Shown one piece after another: positions 1-8,182 of a stretch of 64,000 bases of DNA. The stretch is from Enterobacter huaxiensis. GTDB taxonomy: Bacteria > Pseudomonadota > Gammaproteobacteria > Enterobacterales > Enterobacteriaceae. Numbering within the stretch: position 1 is the stretch's first letter; every line of letters begins with the position of its first letter. The DNA is taken from NCBI RefSeq assembly GCF_003594935.2, contig NZ_CP043342.1, positions 3,906,001-3,970,000 of the forward strand, written 5' to 3'. The position numbers and the translations under genes were made by a program. The notes below the pieces were generated by a model. That model was given only the letters and a program-made list of their open reading frames with translations, searched no databases and was not told where the DNA came from.

Positions 1-242
1 ACTATGATGCGGATGACGGCGGCGTGGTCCTGCAGAAAGGCATGACCTTCACCATCGAGCCGATGGTGAACTCTGGCGATTACCGCATCCGTACCATGAA
101 AGACGGTTGGACGGTGAAAACCAAAGACAGAAGCTTGTCTGCACAGTACGAGCATACTATTGTGGTGACGGACAACGGCTGCGAAATTATGACGTTGCGC
201 AAGGATGACACCATCCCGGCGATACTGACGAACATTGAGTAA
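1..242 (+). CDS. map: Methionine aminopeptidase, 3' end only
   Basis: This is the C-terminal part of type I methionine aminopeptidase, which removes the initiator methionine from new proteins in the cytoplasm. The reading frame is open from base 3 and the 5' end lies outside the window. Two metal-binding glutamates of the family are visible, in TIEPM and in QYEHT. The stretch from TMKDGWTVKTKDRSLSAQYE onward matches my memory of E. coli Map almost without change. A hairpin terminator follows directly and glnD starts 62 bases after the stop on the same strand. Confidence 0.95.
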   Translation, partial: YDADDGGVVLQKGMTFTIEPMVNSGDYRIRTMKDGWTVKTKDRSLSAQYEHTIVVTDNGCEIMTLRKDDTIPAILTNIE

Positions 243-246
243 GAAG

Positions 247-270
247 AAGCCGGCAAATGCCGGCTTTTTT
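247..270 (+). terminator. Rho-independent terminator after map
   Basis: A perfect stem AAGCCGGC, loop AAAT, GCCGGCTT is followed by a T run. It lies between the map stop and the glnD start, so glnD probably has its own promoter or depends on read-through. Confidence 0.8.
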
Positions 271-304
271 AATGGCGATAGCTTTTTCTTATGGGTGGCA
301 CACG

Positions 305-2980
305 ATGAGTAATCTTTTACCCGAACAGTATGCTAACACAGCCCTTCCCACCCTCCCCGACCAGCCCGATAATCCGGGCGTCTGGCCGCCGCACGAGCTG
401 AAGTGCGCCGACATCAAAGCGCATATGGACGTCTTCCAGCGCTGGCTGGGAAGCGCCTTTGACGCGGGTATTTCTGCCGAGCAGCTTATCGAAGCGCGGA
501 CCGAATTTATTGACCAGTTGCTGCAGCGCCTGTGGATAGACTACGGCTTCGGGCAGATTAGCGACGTGGCGCTGGTTGCCGTCGGAGGCTATGGCCGCGG
601 AGAACTGCATCCGCTTTCGGATATCGACCTGCTGATCTTAAGCCGCAAAAAGCTGCCGGACGAGCAGGCGCAGAAAATCGGCGAGCTGCTGACGCTGCTG
701 TGGGACGTGAAGCTGGAAGTGGGCCACAGCGTGCGCACCCTGGAAGAGTGCCTGCTGGAAGGGCTATCTGACCTGACCGTCGCCACCAACCTGATTGAAA
801 CCCGCCTGCTGATCGGCGACGTCGCGTTATTCCTCGAGCTGCAGAAACATATCTTCAGCGACGGGTTCTGGCCATCGGAAAAGTTCTTCGCCGCGAAGGT
901 TGAAGAACAAAATCTACGCCACCAGCGCTATCACGGCACCAGCTACAACCTCGAACCCGATATCAAAAGCAGCCCCGGCGGCCTGCGCGATATCCACACC
1001 TTACAGTGGGTCGCCCGCCGTCATTTCGGCGCCACCTCGATGGACGAAATGGTCGGTTTTGGCTTTTTAACCGAGGCCGAGCGTAACGAGCTCAACGAAT
1101 GTCTGCACCTGCTGTGGCGCATCCGTTTCGCCCTGCATCTGGAAGTCACCCGCTACGATAATCGCTTACTGTTCGACCGTCAGCTCAGCGTTGCCCAGCG
1201 CCTCAACTATAGCGGTGAAGGCAACGAGCCGGTTGAACACATGATGAAGGATTTCTTCCGCGTCACCCGCCGCGTCACGGAACTGAACCAGATGCTGCTG
1301 CAGCTGTTCGATGAAGCGATCCTGGCCCTGACGGAAGATGAAAAGCCGCGCCCGATTGACGACGAATTTCAGCTACGCGGTACGCTTATCGATCTGCGCG
1401 ACGAAACGCTGTTCATTCGCGAGCCGGAAGCGATCCTGCGGATGTTCTACACCATGGTTCGCAACAGCACGATCACCGGGATCTACTCCACCACCCTGCG
1501 TCATCTTCGTCATGCGCGCCGCCACCTGAAACAGCCATTGTGCTATATCCCGGAAGCGCGCGCCCTGTTCCTGAGCATGCTGCGCCATCCTGGCGCCGTC
1601 AGCCGCGGGCTGCTGCCGATGCACCGCCACAGCGTACTGTGGGCCTACATGCCGCAGTGGTCGCATATCGTCGGCCAGATGCAGTTCGATCTTTTCCACG
1701 CCTATACGGTGGATGAACACACCATCCGCGTGATGCTCAAGCTGGAAAGCTTTGCTCAGGAAGAGACGCGCTCCCGCCATCCGCTGTGCGTCGATCTGTG
1801 GCCGCGCCTTTCTCACCCGGAGCTGATCCTGATCGCCGCCCTTTTCCACGACATCGCCAAAGGCCGCGGCGGCGACCACTCGGTGCTGGGCGCGCAGGAC
1901 GTGCTCAAGTTTGCCGAGCTGCACGGTTTGAACTCGCGTGAGACGCAGCTTATCGCCTGGCTGGTCCGCCATCATCTGCTGATGTCGGTCACCGCCCAGC
2001 GTCGCGATATTCAGGATCCGGAAGTCATTAAGCAGTTCGCCGAAGAGGTGCAAACGGAAAACCGTCTGCGCTATCTGGTCTGCCTGACGGTGGCCGATAT
2101 TTGCGCCACCAACGAAACCCTGTGGAACAGCTGGAAGCAGAGCCTGCTGCGCGAGCTGTACTTCGCCACGGAAAAACAGCTGCGCCGCGGGATGCAAAAC
2201 ACCCCGGACATGCGCGAGCGCGTTCGCCACCACCAGCTGCAGGCGCTGGCGCTGCTGCGGATGGACAATATTGACGAAGAGGCGCTGCATCAGATTTGGG
2301 CGCGCTGTCGTGCCAACTACTTTGTACGCCACAGCCCAAACCAGCTCGCCTGGCACGCGCGTCATTTGCTGAAACATGACCTGTCGAAGCCGATGATCCT
2401 GCTCAGCCCACAGGCCACGCGCGGCGGGACGGAGATCTTTATCTGGAGCCCTGACCGCGCCTACCTGTTTGCCGCCGTCTGTGCGGAGCTCGACAGGCGT
2501 AACCTGAGCGTTCACGACGCGCAGATTTTTACCACGCGCGACGGCATGGCAATGGACACCTTTATTGTGCTGGAGCCGGACGGCAGCCCGCTGTCGTCGG
2601 ACAGGCATGAGGGGATACGCTTTGGTCTGGAGCAGGCGATTACCCAGCACAGCTGGCAGCCGCCGCAGCCGCGTCGTCAGCCGTCAAAACTGCGTCACTT
2701 TACCGTCGATACCGAGGTTAATTTCCTGCCGACCCACACCGACCGTAAATCGTTTCTGGAGCTGATCGCGCTCGACCAGCCGGGACTGCTCGCCCGCGTC
2801 GGCCAGGTTTTTGCCGATCTGGGAATTTCGCTTCATGGCGCCCGAATTACAACCATTGGCGAGCGAGTAGAAGATTTATTTATAATCGCGACAGCGGACC
2901 GGCGTGCCCTTAATAATGACCTGCAGCTTGAAGTGCAACAACGGTTGACAGCAGCCCTCAATCCAAACGATAAAGGGTGA
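305..2980 (+). CDS. glnD: Bifunctional PII uridylyltransferase / uridylyl-removing enzyme
   Basis: GlnD is the cytoplasmic nitrogen sensor. It uridylylates PII proteins when glutamine is low and removes the groups when glutamine is high. The protein is 891 residues. The nucleotidyltransferase motif GGYGRGELHPLSDIDLL lies near residues 94-110, the HD hydrolase motif FHDIAKGRGGDH near 514, and two C-terminal ACT domains begin near 709 and 815. The frame is open further upstream (ATG at 257), but MSNLLPEQYANTALPTLP fits the known N-terminus, so 305 is chosen. dapD follows after 32 bases, as in E. coli. Confidence 0.96.
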   Translation: MSNLLPEQYANTALPTLPDQPDNPGVWPPHELKCADIKAHMDVFQRWLGSAFDAGISAEQLIEARTEFIDQLLQRLWIDYGFGQISDVALVAVGGYGRGELHPLSDIDLLILSRKKLPDEQAQKIGELLTLLWDVKLEVGHSVRTLEECLLEGLSDLTVATNLIETRLLIGDVALFLELQKHIFSDGFWPSEKFFAAKVEEQNLRHQRYHGTSYNLEPDIKSSPGGLRDIHTLQWVARRHFGATSMDEMVGFGFLTEAERNELNECLHLLWRIRFALHLEVTRYDNRLLFDRQLSVAQRLNYSGEGNEPVEHMMKDFFRVTRRVTELNQMLLQLFDEAILALTEDEKPRPIDDEFQLRGTLIDLRDETLFIREPEAILRMFYTMVRNSTITGIYSTTLRHLRHARRHLKQPLCYIPEARALFLSMLRHPGAVSRGLLPMHRHSVLWAYMPQWSHIVGQMQFDLFHAYTVDEHTIRVMLKLESFAQEETRSRHPLCVDLWPRLSHPELILIAALFHDIAKGRGGDHSVLGAQDVLKFAELHGLNSRETQLIAWLVRHHLLMSVTAQRRDIQDPEVIKQFAEEVQTENRLRYLVCLTVADICATNETLWNSWKQSLLRELYFATEKQLRRGMQNTPDMRERVRHHQLQALALLRMDNIDEEALHQIWARCRANYFVRHSPNQLAWHARHLLKHDLSKPMILLSPQATRGGTEIFIWSPDRAYLFAAVCAELDRRNLSVHDAQIFTTRDGMAMDTFIVLEPDGSPLSSDRHEGIRFGLEQAITQHSWQPPQPRRQPSKLRHFTVDTEVNFLPTHTDRKSFLELIALDQPGLLARVGQVFADLGISLHGARITTIGERVEDLFIIATADRRALNNDLQLEVQQRLTAALNPNDKG

Positions 2981-3012
2981 CGTGTTTTTTAGTGAAATGG
3001 AAAGAGTAAACA

Positions 3013-3837
3013 ATGCAGCAGTTACAGAACGTTATTGAGTCCGCTTTTGAGCGTCGCGCCGAGATCACCCCGGCAAATGTGGATACCGTTACGCGTGAAG
3101 CGGTAAACCAGGTTATTTCCCTGCTGGATTCCGGCGCGCTGCGCGTGGCAGAAAAAATCGACGGTCAGTGGGTCACTCATCAATGGCTGAAGAAAGCCGT
3201 GCTGCTCTCTTTCCGTATCAACGATAACCAGGTTATCGACGGAGCAGAAAGCCGCTACTTCGATAAAGTGCCAATGAAATTCGCGGACTACGACGAAGCG
3301 CGTTTCCAGAAAGAAGGCTTCCGCGTCGTGCCGCCAGCGGCAGTTCGCCAGGGCGCATTCATTGCGCGCAACACCGTGCTGATGCCATCCTACGTGAACA
3401 TCGGCGCCTACGTTGATGAAGGCACCATGGTGGACACCTGGGCGACCGTCGGCTCTTGCGCGCAGATCGGTAAAAACGTTCACCTGTCCGGCGGCGTCGG
3501 CATCGGTGGCGTACTGGAGCCACTGCAGGCTAACCCAACCATCATCGAAGACAACTGCTTCATCGGGGCGCGCTCCGAAGTGGTTGAGGGCGTGATCGTT
3601 GAAGAAGGCTCCGTGATCTCCATGGGCGTTTACATCGGCCAGAGCACCCGCATTTACGATCGTGAAACCGGTGAAGTGCACTACGGTCGCGTTCCGGCAG
3701 GTTCTGTCGTCGTGTCCGGCAACCTGCCGTCGAAAGATGGCAAGTACAGCCTGTACTGTGCGGTTATCGTGAAGAAAGTAGATGCGAAAACCCGTGGCAA
3801 AGTCGGTATCAACGAACTGCTGCGCACCATCGACTAA
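3013..3837 (+). CDS. dapD: 2,3,4,5-tetrahydropyridine-2,6-dicarboxylate N-succinyltransferase
   Basis: DapD transfers succinate from succinyl-CoA to tetrahydrodipicolinate in the diaminopimelate/lysine pathway. At 274 residues it is the family's standard length. The left-handed beta-helix hexapeptide repeats run from about residue 100 to 230 (for example VNIGAYVDEG, VHLSGGVGIGG, NCFIGARSEVVEGV, VISMGVYIG). A GGAAAGAG ribosome-binding sequence precedes the ATG. A strong terminator lies just downstream, shared with the convergent oxidoreductase gene. Confidence 0.97.
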   Translation: MQQLQNVIESAFERRAEITPANVDTVTREAVNQVISLLDSGALRVAEKIDGQWVTHQWLKKAVLLSFRINDNQVIDGAESRYFDKVPMKFADYDEARFQKEGFRVVPPAAVRQGAFIARNTVLMPSYVNIGAYVDEGTMVDTWATVGSCAQIGKNVHLSGGVGIGGVLEPLQANPTIIEDNCFIGARSEVVEGVIVEEGSVISMGVYIGQSTRIYDRETGEVHYGRVPAGSVVVSGNLPSKDGKYSLYCAVIVKKVDAKTRGKVGINELLRTID

Positions 3838-3854
3838 GTCGGTATTGCGTTAAA

Positions 3855-3878
3855 AAAACCCGCCTGCTGGCGGGTTTT
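3855..3878. terminator. Bidirectional terminator between dapD and ydeP-like gene
   Basis: The stem AAAACCCGCC / GGCGGGTTTT has a TGCT loop, with T-rich flank on the plus strand and A-rich flank on the other. It can therefore end transcription from both convergent genes. Confidence 0.85.
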
Positions 3879-3884
3879 GTTTTT

Positions 3885-6173
3885 CTACGCTTTGGTAATG
3901 ACAACCGGCACGCTTTTATAGGCGGGCGTCAGGCTTTCAGCATCTACTGCATCCAGCGACAGCAGCACGTTCGCTTCAGGCAGGTACGCGCCAATCGATC
4001 CGGCAGCCATGCTGTAAATCACCACCGTCAGCCCCCGCATTTCCCGCCCTTCGGCAGGCTGGCCGCTATCCTCCAGCGCCTGCACGTTGACCACATCGCC
4101 CTGAACCAGCCCGCGCGCTCTGGCCTCAGCCTCGCTCAGGAAGACAACATCCCGGCGGCCGGTAATACCGCGGTAACGATCGTTCATACCATAGATCGTG
4201 GTGTTGTACTGATCGTGGCTGCGCAGCGTCGCCAGCACCAGGGTATCGGAGGGGTGATGCTGAAGGTCAACGGCAGTATGACATCCCACCACGAAGTTCG
4301 CTTTCCCGTTCGGCGTATGCCACTCACGACGTGAAGCCGGGGTATCCATACGAAATCCGCCAGGCTCAGCGATTCGGGCGTTGTAGTCGGCAAACGCCGG
4401 GATCACCGCTTCAATCGCCTCCCGGATCAGCGCGTAGTTGCCGCTCATCTCTTCCCAGTTCACCAGGGAGTCAGGCAGCGCGGCGCGCGCCATTTCCGCC
4501 ACAATAGCAGGCTCGGATTTCAGCCAGCGCGAAGCCGGCTTGAGGCCGCCGCAGGAGGCATGGACCATCGACATGGAGTCTTCGACGGTGACGGACTGGA
4601 TGCCCGTGGCCTGAAGGTCACGTTCGGTTCTGCCCAGCGCAGGCAGCAGATAGTTATGCTTCGCCAGCAGCAGGTGCGAGCGGTTGAGTTTGGTGGCGAT
4701 ATGTACCTGCATATCCAGCGTTTTCATGGCGGCAAAGGTGCGCTGCGGTTCAGGCATCGCCACCGCCAGGTTACCGCCCATACAGATCAGCGCTTTGGCC
4801 TCTCCTCGCTCTATGGCGCGAATGCTCTCCACGCTGGAACGCCCGTGTCGACGCGAAACCCTGATGGCAAAACGATCCTCCAGACGCTTCAGGAACTCCT
4901 CAGGTGCGGCCTCGTTGATCCCCACCGAGCGATCGCCCTGCACGTTGGAATGGCCGCGCAGCGGACATATCCCCGCGCCAGCCTTGCCCATATTCCCCTT
5001 CAACAGCAGCAGGTTAACCAGCTGCTGAACGTTTTCGGTGCCGTTTTTATGCTGGGTGATCCCAAGACCATAGCAGATGATGGTGGCGCGGGATTTGTTA
5101 TAGCTGTCCGCCAGATCTTCCATCTGGCCGTGCGTCAGCCCGCTTTCCTTTTCCAGCTCGGCCCATTTGCACTTGCGCAAGTCCTCATACAGCGCCGAAT
5201 AACCGGCGGTATGCTCAGCGATAAACGCATGATCGAGGCACGGCTGCTGGTCGAGCAAAATCCGGGCTTCATCCATCTCGATCAGGGCTTTCATGATCCC
5301 TTTAAGCAGCGCGGAATCCCCGCCCATTCTCACCTGGTAGTAGCGGCTGCTTAGCATTGTTGCCTGCCCGGTGAACATCTCCTTCGGGCTTTGTGGAAAG
5401 CTAAACCGCTCAAGGCCGCGCTCCGCCAGCGGGTTAATCGAGATAATTTTGCCCCCGCGTTTAGCCACCTCCCGCAGGGTAGTCAGCATACGTGGATGGT
5501 TAGTGCCCGGGTTGTGCCCAATACAGATCACCAGATCGCAGTGCTCGAAATCATCCAGCTCTACCGTCCCTTTTCCAAGGCCAATAGACCGCGTCAGCCC
5601 CGCGCTGGTTGGGCCGTGACACATGTTGGAACAGTCCGGAAAATTACTGCTGCCGTATTCCCGTGCGAAAAGCTGGTACAGGAAGGCCGCTTCGTTGGAG
5701 GTACGCCCTGAGGTATAAAACTCTACCCGTTCCGGAGAATCATAGCTGCGCAGGCGTTCGCCGATCTCCTTAAAGGCGACATCCCATTCAACCGCCTGCC
5801 AGCGGTCCGTCGCGGCGTCGTATTTCATCGGATGGGTTAAACGACCGCTATTTTCCAGCTCATAGTCGCTGTAATGCCACAGCGTAGAAACCGGATGACG
5901 ACTAAAAAATTCAGGGGAGGCTTTCTTGCTGGTGGTTTCCCAGGAGACCGCCTTAACGCCGTTTTCGCACAGCTCCATCGGCGCGCGGTGGCCGGGATCT
6001 GGCCATGCGCAGCCGGGGCAGTCAAAGCCCGAGACCTGGTTCATCTTAAACATAGCGATAATATCGCGGGCGACAGCCCGTTGCGAAAATACCGACGCGG
6101 TGACGGCTTTTACTGCGCCCCAGCCTCCTGCCGGGCCCTGATAGCCATTAATACCTGCAACACCCTTTTTCAT
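3885..6173 (-). CDS. ydeP: YdeP/FdhF-family molybdopterin oxidoreductase
   Basis: This 762-residue protein belongs to the molybdopterin-guanine-dinucleotide oxidoreductases of the FdhF/YdeP group. It resembles E. coli YdeP (about 759 residues) over its full length: YQGPAGGWGAVK at the N-terminus, CPGC at residues 52-55, VEFYTSGRTSNEAAFLYQLF, CSNMCHGPTS, LRGHSNVQGDRSVGI, and SHDQYNTTIYGMNDRYRG near the C-terminus. No signal peptide is visible, so it is probably cytoplasmic. In E. coli, ydeP is tied to EvgA-dependent acid resistance, but the substrate is unknown. It sits between dapD and yaeH, where I do not recall such a gene in E. coli. No partner subunit is adjacent. Confidence 0.85.
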   Translation of the reverse strand: MKKGVAGINGYQGPAGGWGAVKAVTASVFSQRAVARDIIAMFKMNQVSGFDCPGCAWPDPGHRAPMELCENGVKAVSWETTSKKASPEFFSRHPVSTLWHYSDYELENSGRLTHPMKYDAATDRWQAVEWDVAFKEIGERLRSYDSPERVEFYTSGRTSNEAAFLYQLFAREYGSSNFPDCSNMCHGPTSAGLTRSIGLGKGTVELDDFEHCDLVICIGHNPGTNHPRMLTTLREVAKRGGKIISINPLAERGLERFSFPQSPKEMFTGQATMLSSRYYQVRMGGDSALLKGIMKALIEMDEARILLDQQPCLDHAFIAEHTAGYSALYEDLRKCKWAELEKESGLTHGQMEDLADSYNKSRATIICYGLGITQHKNGTENVQQLVNLLLLKGNMGKAGAGICPLRGHSNVQGDRSVGINEAAPEEFLKRLEDRFAIRVSRRHGRSSVESIRAIERGEAKALICMGGNLAVAMPEPQRTFAAMKTLDMQVHIATKLNRSHLLLAKHNYLLPALGRTERDLQATGIQSVTVEDSMSMVHASCGGLKPASRWLKSEPAIVAEMARAALPDSLVNWEEMSGNYALIREAIEAVIPAFADYNARIAEPGGFRMDTPASRREWHTPNGKANFVVGCHTAVDLQHHPSDTLVLATLRSHDQYNTTIYGMNDRYRGITGRRDVVFLSEAEARARGLVQGDVVNVQALEDSGQPAEGREMRGLTVVIYSMAAGSIGAYLPEANVLLSLDAVDAESLTPAYKSVPVVITKA

Positions 6174-6423
6174 TGCGACTGCTTATTTACCGACAATTAT
6201 TTATGGCGGCTACGGTAGCAATTTCACTCTCATATTGATTTCCTCTTGACGAGGTAGCTAAAAACTACAATAAACGAGTTAGGTTTATGCTCCTTGCTTG
6301 CGTGCAGACAGGCGAAAATGGAGTACCGTTTGCTGGGATGCTCCCGCTTTTTGCATATGAGGGTGGCGAAAAAGGATTTTTTCGTTAATTATTCAAAGGT
6401 TATGTTGAGATAAGGGTACCGCT

Positions 6424-6813
6424 ATGTACGATAATCTGAAAAGTCTGGGCATTACCAATCCTGATGAAATTGATCGTTACAGTCTCCGTCAGGAAGCCAA
6501 TAACGATATTTTGAAAATCTATTTTCACAAGGACAAAGGGGAATTTTTCGCCAAAAGCGTGAAGTTTAAATACCCGCGCCAGCGCAAGACCGTCGTGGCA
6601 GACGGTGTTGGCCAGGGTTATAAAGAAGTACAGGAAATCAGCCCTAACCTGCGCTATGTGATCGATGAACTCGATCAGATCTGCCAGCGCGATCGTACTG
6701 AAGTCGATCTCAAACGTAAGATCCTGGATGACCTGCGTCATCTGGAGAGCGTTGTTACCCACAAGATCAGCGAGATTGAAGCGGATCTTGAGAAGTTAAC
6801 TCGTAACAAATAA
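6424..6813 (+). CDS. yaeH: UPF0325 family protein YaeH
   Basis: A small 129-residue charged protein, nearly identical to E. coli YaeH (128 residues): MYDNLKSLGITNP at the start and ISEIEADLEKLTR at the end. The function is unknown. The C-terminal part is rich in Lys, Glu and Leu and likely helical. There is no signal peptide or membrane segment. An AAGGG ribosome-binding sequence lies 9 bases before the ATG. The 250 bases upstream separate it from the divergent ydeP-like gene and must hold both promoters, though no consensus pair stands out. Confidence 0.95.
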   Translation: MYDNLKSLGITNPDEIDRYSLRQEANNDILKIYFHKDKGEFFAKSVKFKYPRQRKTVVADGVGQGYKEVQEISPNLRYVIDELDQICQRDRTEVDLKRKILDDLRHLESVVTHKISEIEADLEKLTRNK

Positions 6814-6818
6814 TTTAG

Positions 6819-6856
6819 GTGCGGTCTGATGCCCTCTCCCACAGGGAGAGGGTGAA
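6819..6856 (-). repeat. Intergenic palindromic repeat, copy 1 (shortened)
   Basis: This is a member of the repeat family described in the findings, in reverse orientation between convergent yaeH and cdaR. The palindromic arms CCCTCTCCC and GGGAGAGGG are present. The middle portion is missing, so the tail GGCATCAGACCGCAC joins the arm directly. Confidence 0.8.
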
Positions 6857-6870
6857 AACTGCATACAGCA

Positions 6871-8028
6871 TCAACGCTGCTCGTCTAACTGAAGCGCCAC
6901 GTACAGCAGCAGCCTGTCGTCAAAATTCCCCAGATCCAGCCCCGTCAGCTCCGAGATTCGGTTAAGCCGATATTCCAGCGTATTGCGATGAATAAACAGC
7001 GCTTTCGACGTCGCCAGCGGCTGCACGTTATGGCGAAACCACGCCTGCAGCGTGCGGCGCAGCAGGCCGTTGTTGTCCATCGCCTTCAGGCGCACCAGCG
7101 GACGCGCCAGCTCATTGGCCTGCCAGCCGCCGCGCAGGCTGTCGAGCAGCACCGGCAGCATCAGGTCCTGGTAAAAGTAGCTTCGGCTTTCCGGCATGCG
7201 CTGCTTGCCCACCATCATCGTGGTACGCGCGGTGCGCCACGAGCGGGCAATGCTGCCCGGCCCGGTAAAGTAGTTGCCCAGCGCAACGCGAAAACGCAGC
7301 TGACCGTTCTCTTTCATTCGCGCGATGAGTTGATCCACGCGGCGGCGGTGATCTTCCGCATCCCAGCGGCCAAACTGATTGAGCGCGGGCTTAAGCACCA
7401 CCATTTCAGTAAGAGAGACGATCGCCACCAGGTTATTGCGCTCCGGCGTTGCCAGCGCATTCTGCAGCTGCTGCAGCTCAGCCATCGCGCTGTCCACGCC
7501 AAGCTGGCCGCTGTCCACTTCAATCATCGCCACCACGCGCGGTTGATTCAGGTCGATACCCAGGCGCTGCGCCCACTCGTTCAAGGCAGGCGTGTGTTCC
7601 TCCGCCTGAATGAGGTTCATGACCAGTTCTTCACGCAGGCGGCTATCCTGCGCCAGCAGGTGCATCAGGCGCGATTGCTCCAGCATCATCTCCGCCGTCA
7701 TACAAACCAGCTCGCCGTATTTACGCAGGGATTCCGGCTCCCCGGTCAGGCCGATAACGCCGACGATTTCACCTTCGAGACGCAGCGGTAAGTTGATGCC
7801 CTGACGAACGCCGTGCAGGTGTTTTGCGACCGCATCGTCAATATCGACCACCCGCCCCTGAGAAAGCACCAGCAGCGCACCTTCGTGCAATTCCCCAATG
7901 CGCTCCCGATCGCCGCTGCCAATAATGCGCCCGCGGGCATCCATTACGTTGATATTGGTATCGATAATGCGCATGGTGCGCGCCACGATATCCTGCGCCA
8001 TTTTGGTATCAAGATGCCAGCCAGCCAT
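6871..8028 (-). CDS. cdaR: Sugar diacid regulator CdaR
   Basis: CdaR is the transcription activator of glucarate, galactarate and glycerate use genes. The 385-residue protein starts MAGWHLDTKMAQDIV, with an AGGAGGG ribosome-binding sequence just upstream. The same frame stays open 23 codons further, but this start matches E. coli. An N-terminal sugar-diacid recognition domain covers roughly residues 1-135. The C-terminal PucR-type helix-turn-helix contains ALFIHRNTLEYRLNRISELTG. The regulated sugar-acid genes are not nearby. Confidence 0.95.
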   Translation of the reverse strand: MAGWHLDTKMAQDIVARTMRIIDTNINVMDARGRIIGSGDRERIGELHEGALLVLSQGRVVDIDDAVAKHLHGVRQGINLPLRLEGEIVGVIGLTGEPESLRKYGELVCMTAEMMLEQSRLMHLLAQDSRLREELVMNLIQAEEHTPALNEWAQRLGIDLNQPRVVAMIEVDSGQLGVDSAMAELQQLQNALATPERNNLVAIVSLTEMVVLKPALNQFGRWDAEDHRRRVDQLIARMKENGQLRFRVALGNYFTGPGSIARSWRTARTTMMVGKQRMPESRSYFYQDLMLPVLLDSLRGGWQANELARPLVRLKAMDNNGLLRRTLQAWFRHNVQPLATSKALFIHRNTLEYRLNRISELTGLDLGNFDDRLLLYVALQLDEQR

Positions 8029-8140
8029 GTAACCCTCCTGTGAGCAGAGCTCAAGCATAGGGGAGTTCATTAAGAGCCGCATTGTGCGGATGCACAAAGA
8101 GAGAGTGAGATGTATGGACTTGTGGAAAGGGTCACAGAAA

Positions 8141-8174
8141 AAAGAAAAGCCCCTGCCGTATCGCGACAGGGGCT
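8141..8174 (-). terminator. Terminator of degP
   Basis: Read on the minus strand, stem AGCCCCTG / CAGGGGCT is followed by TTTTCTTTT. It begins about 9 bases after the degP stop. Confidence 0.85.
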
Positions 8175-8182
8175 AAAGGGGA

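Noticed and set aside
1373..2650. Long open frame (425 codons) on the minus strand opposite glnD
   Set aside because: It lies wholly within glnD, has arginine/histidine/glutamine-rich composition typical of antisense of GC-rich genes, and has no ribosome-binding site or homology I recognise.
6246..6271. TTGACG and TACAAT as a promoter for yaeH
   Set aside because: The spacer is only 14 bases, too short for a normal sigma-70 promoter.
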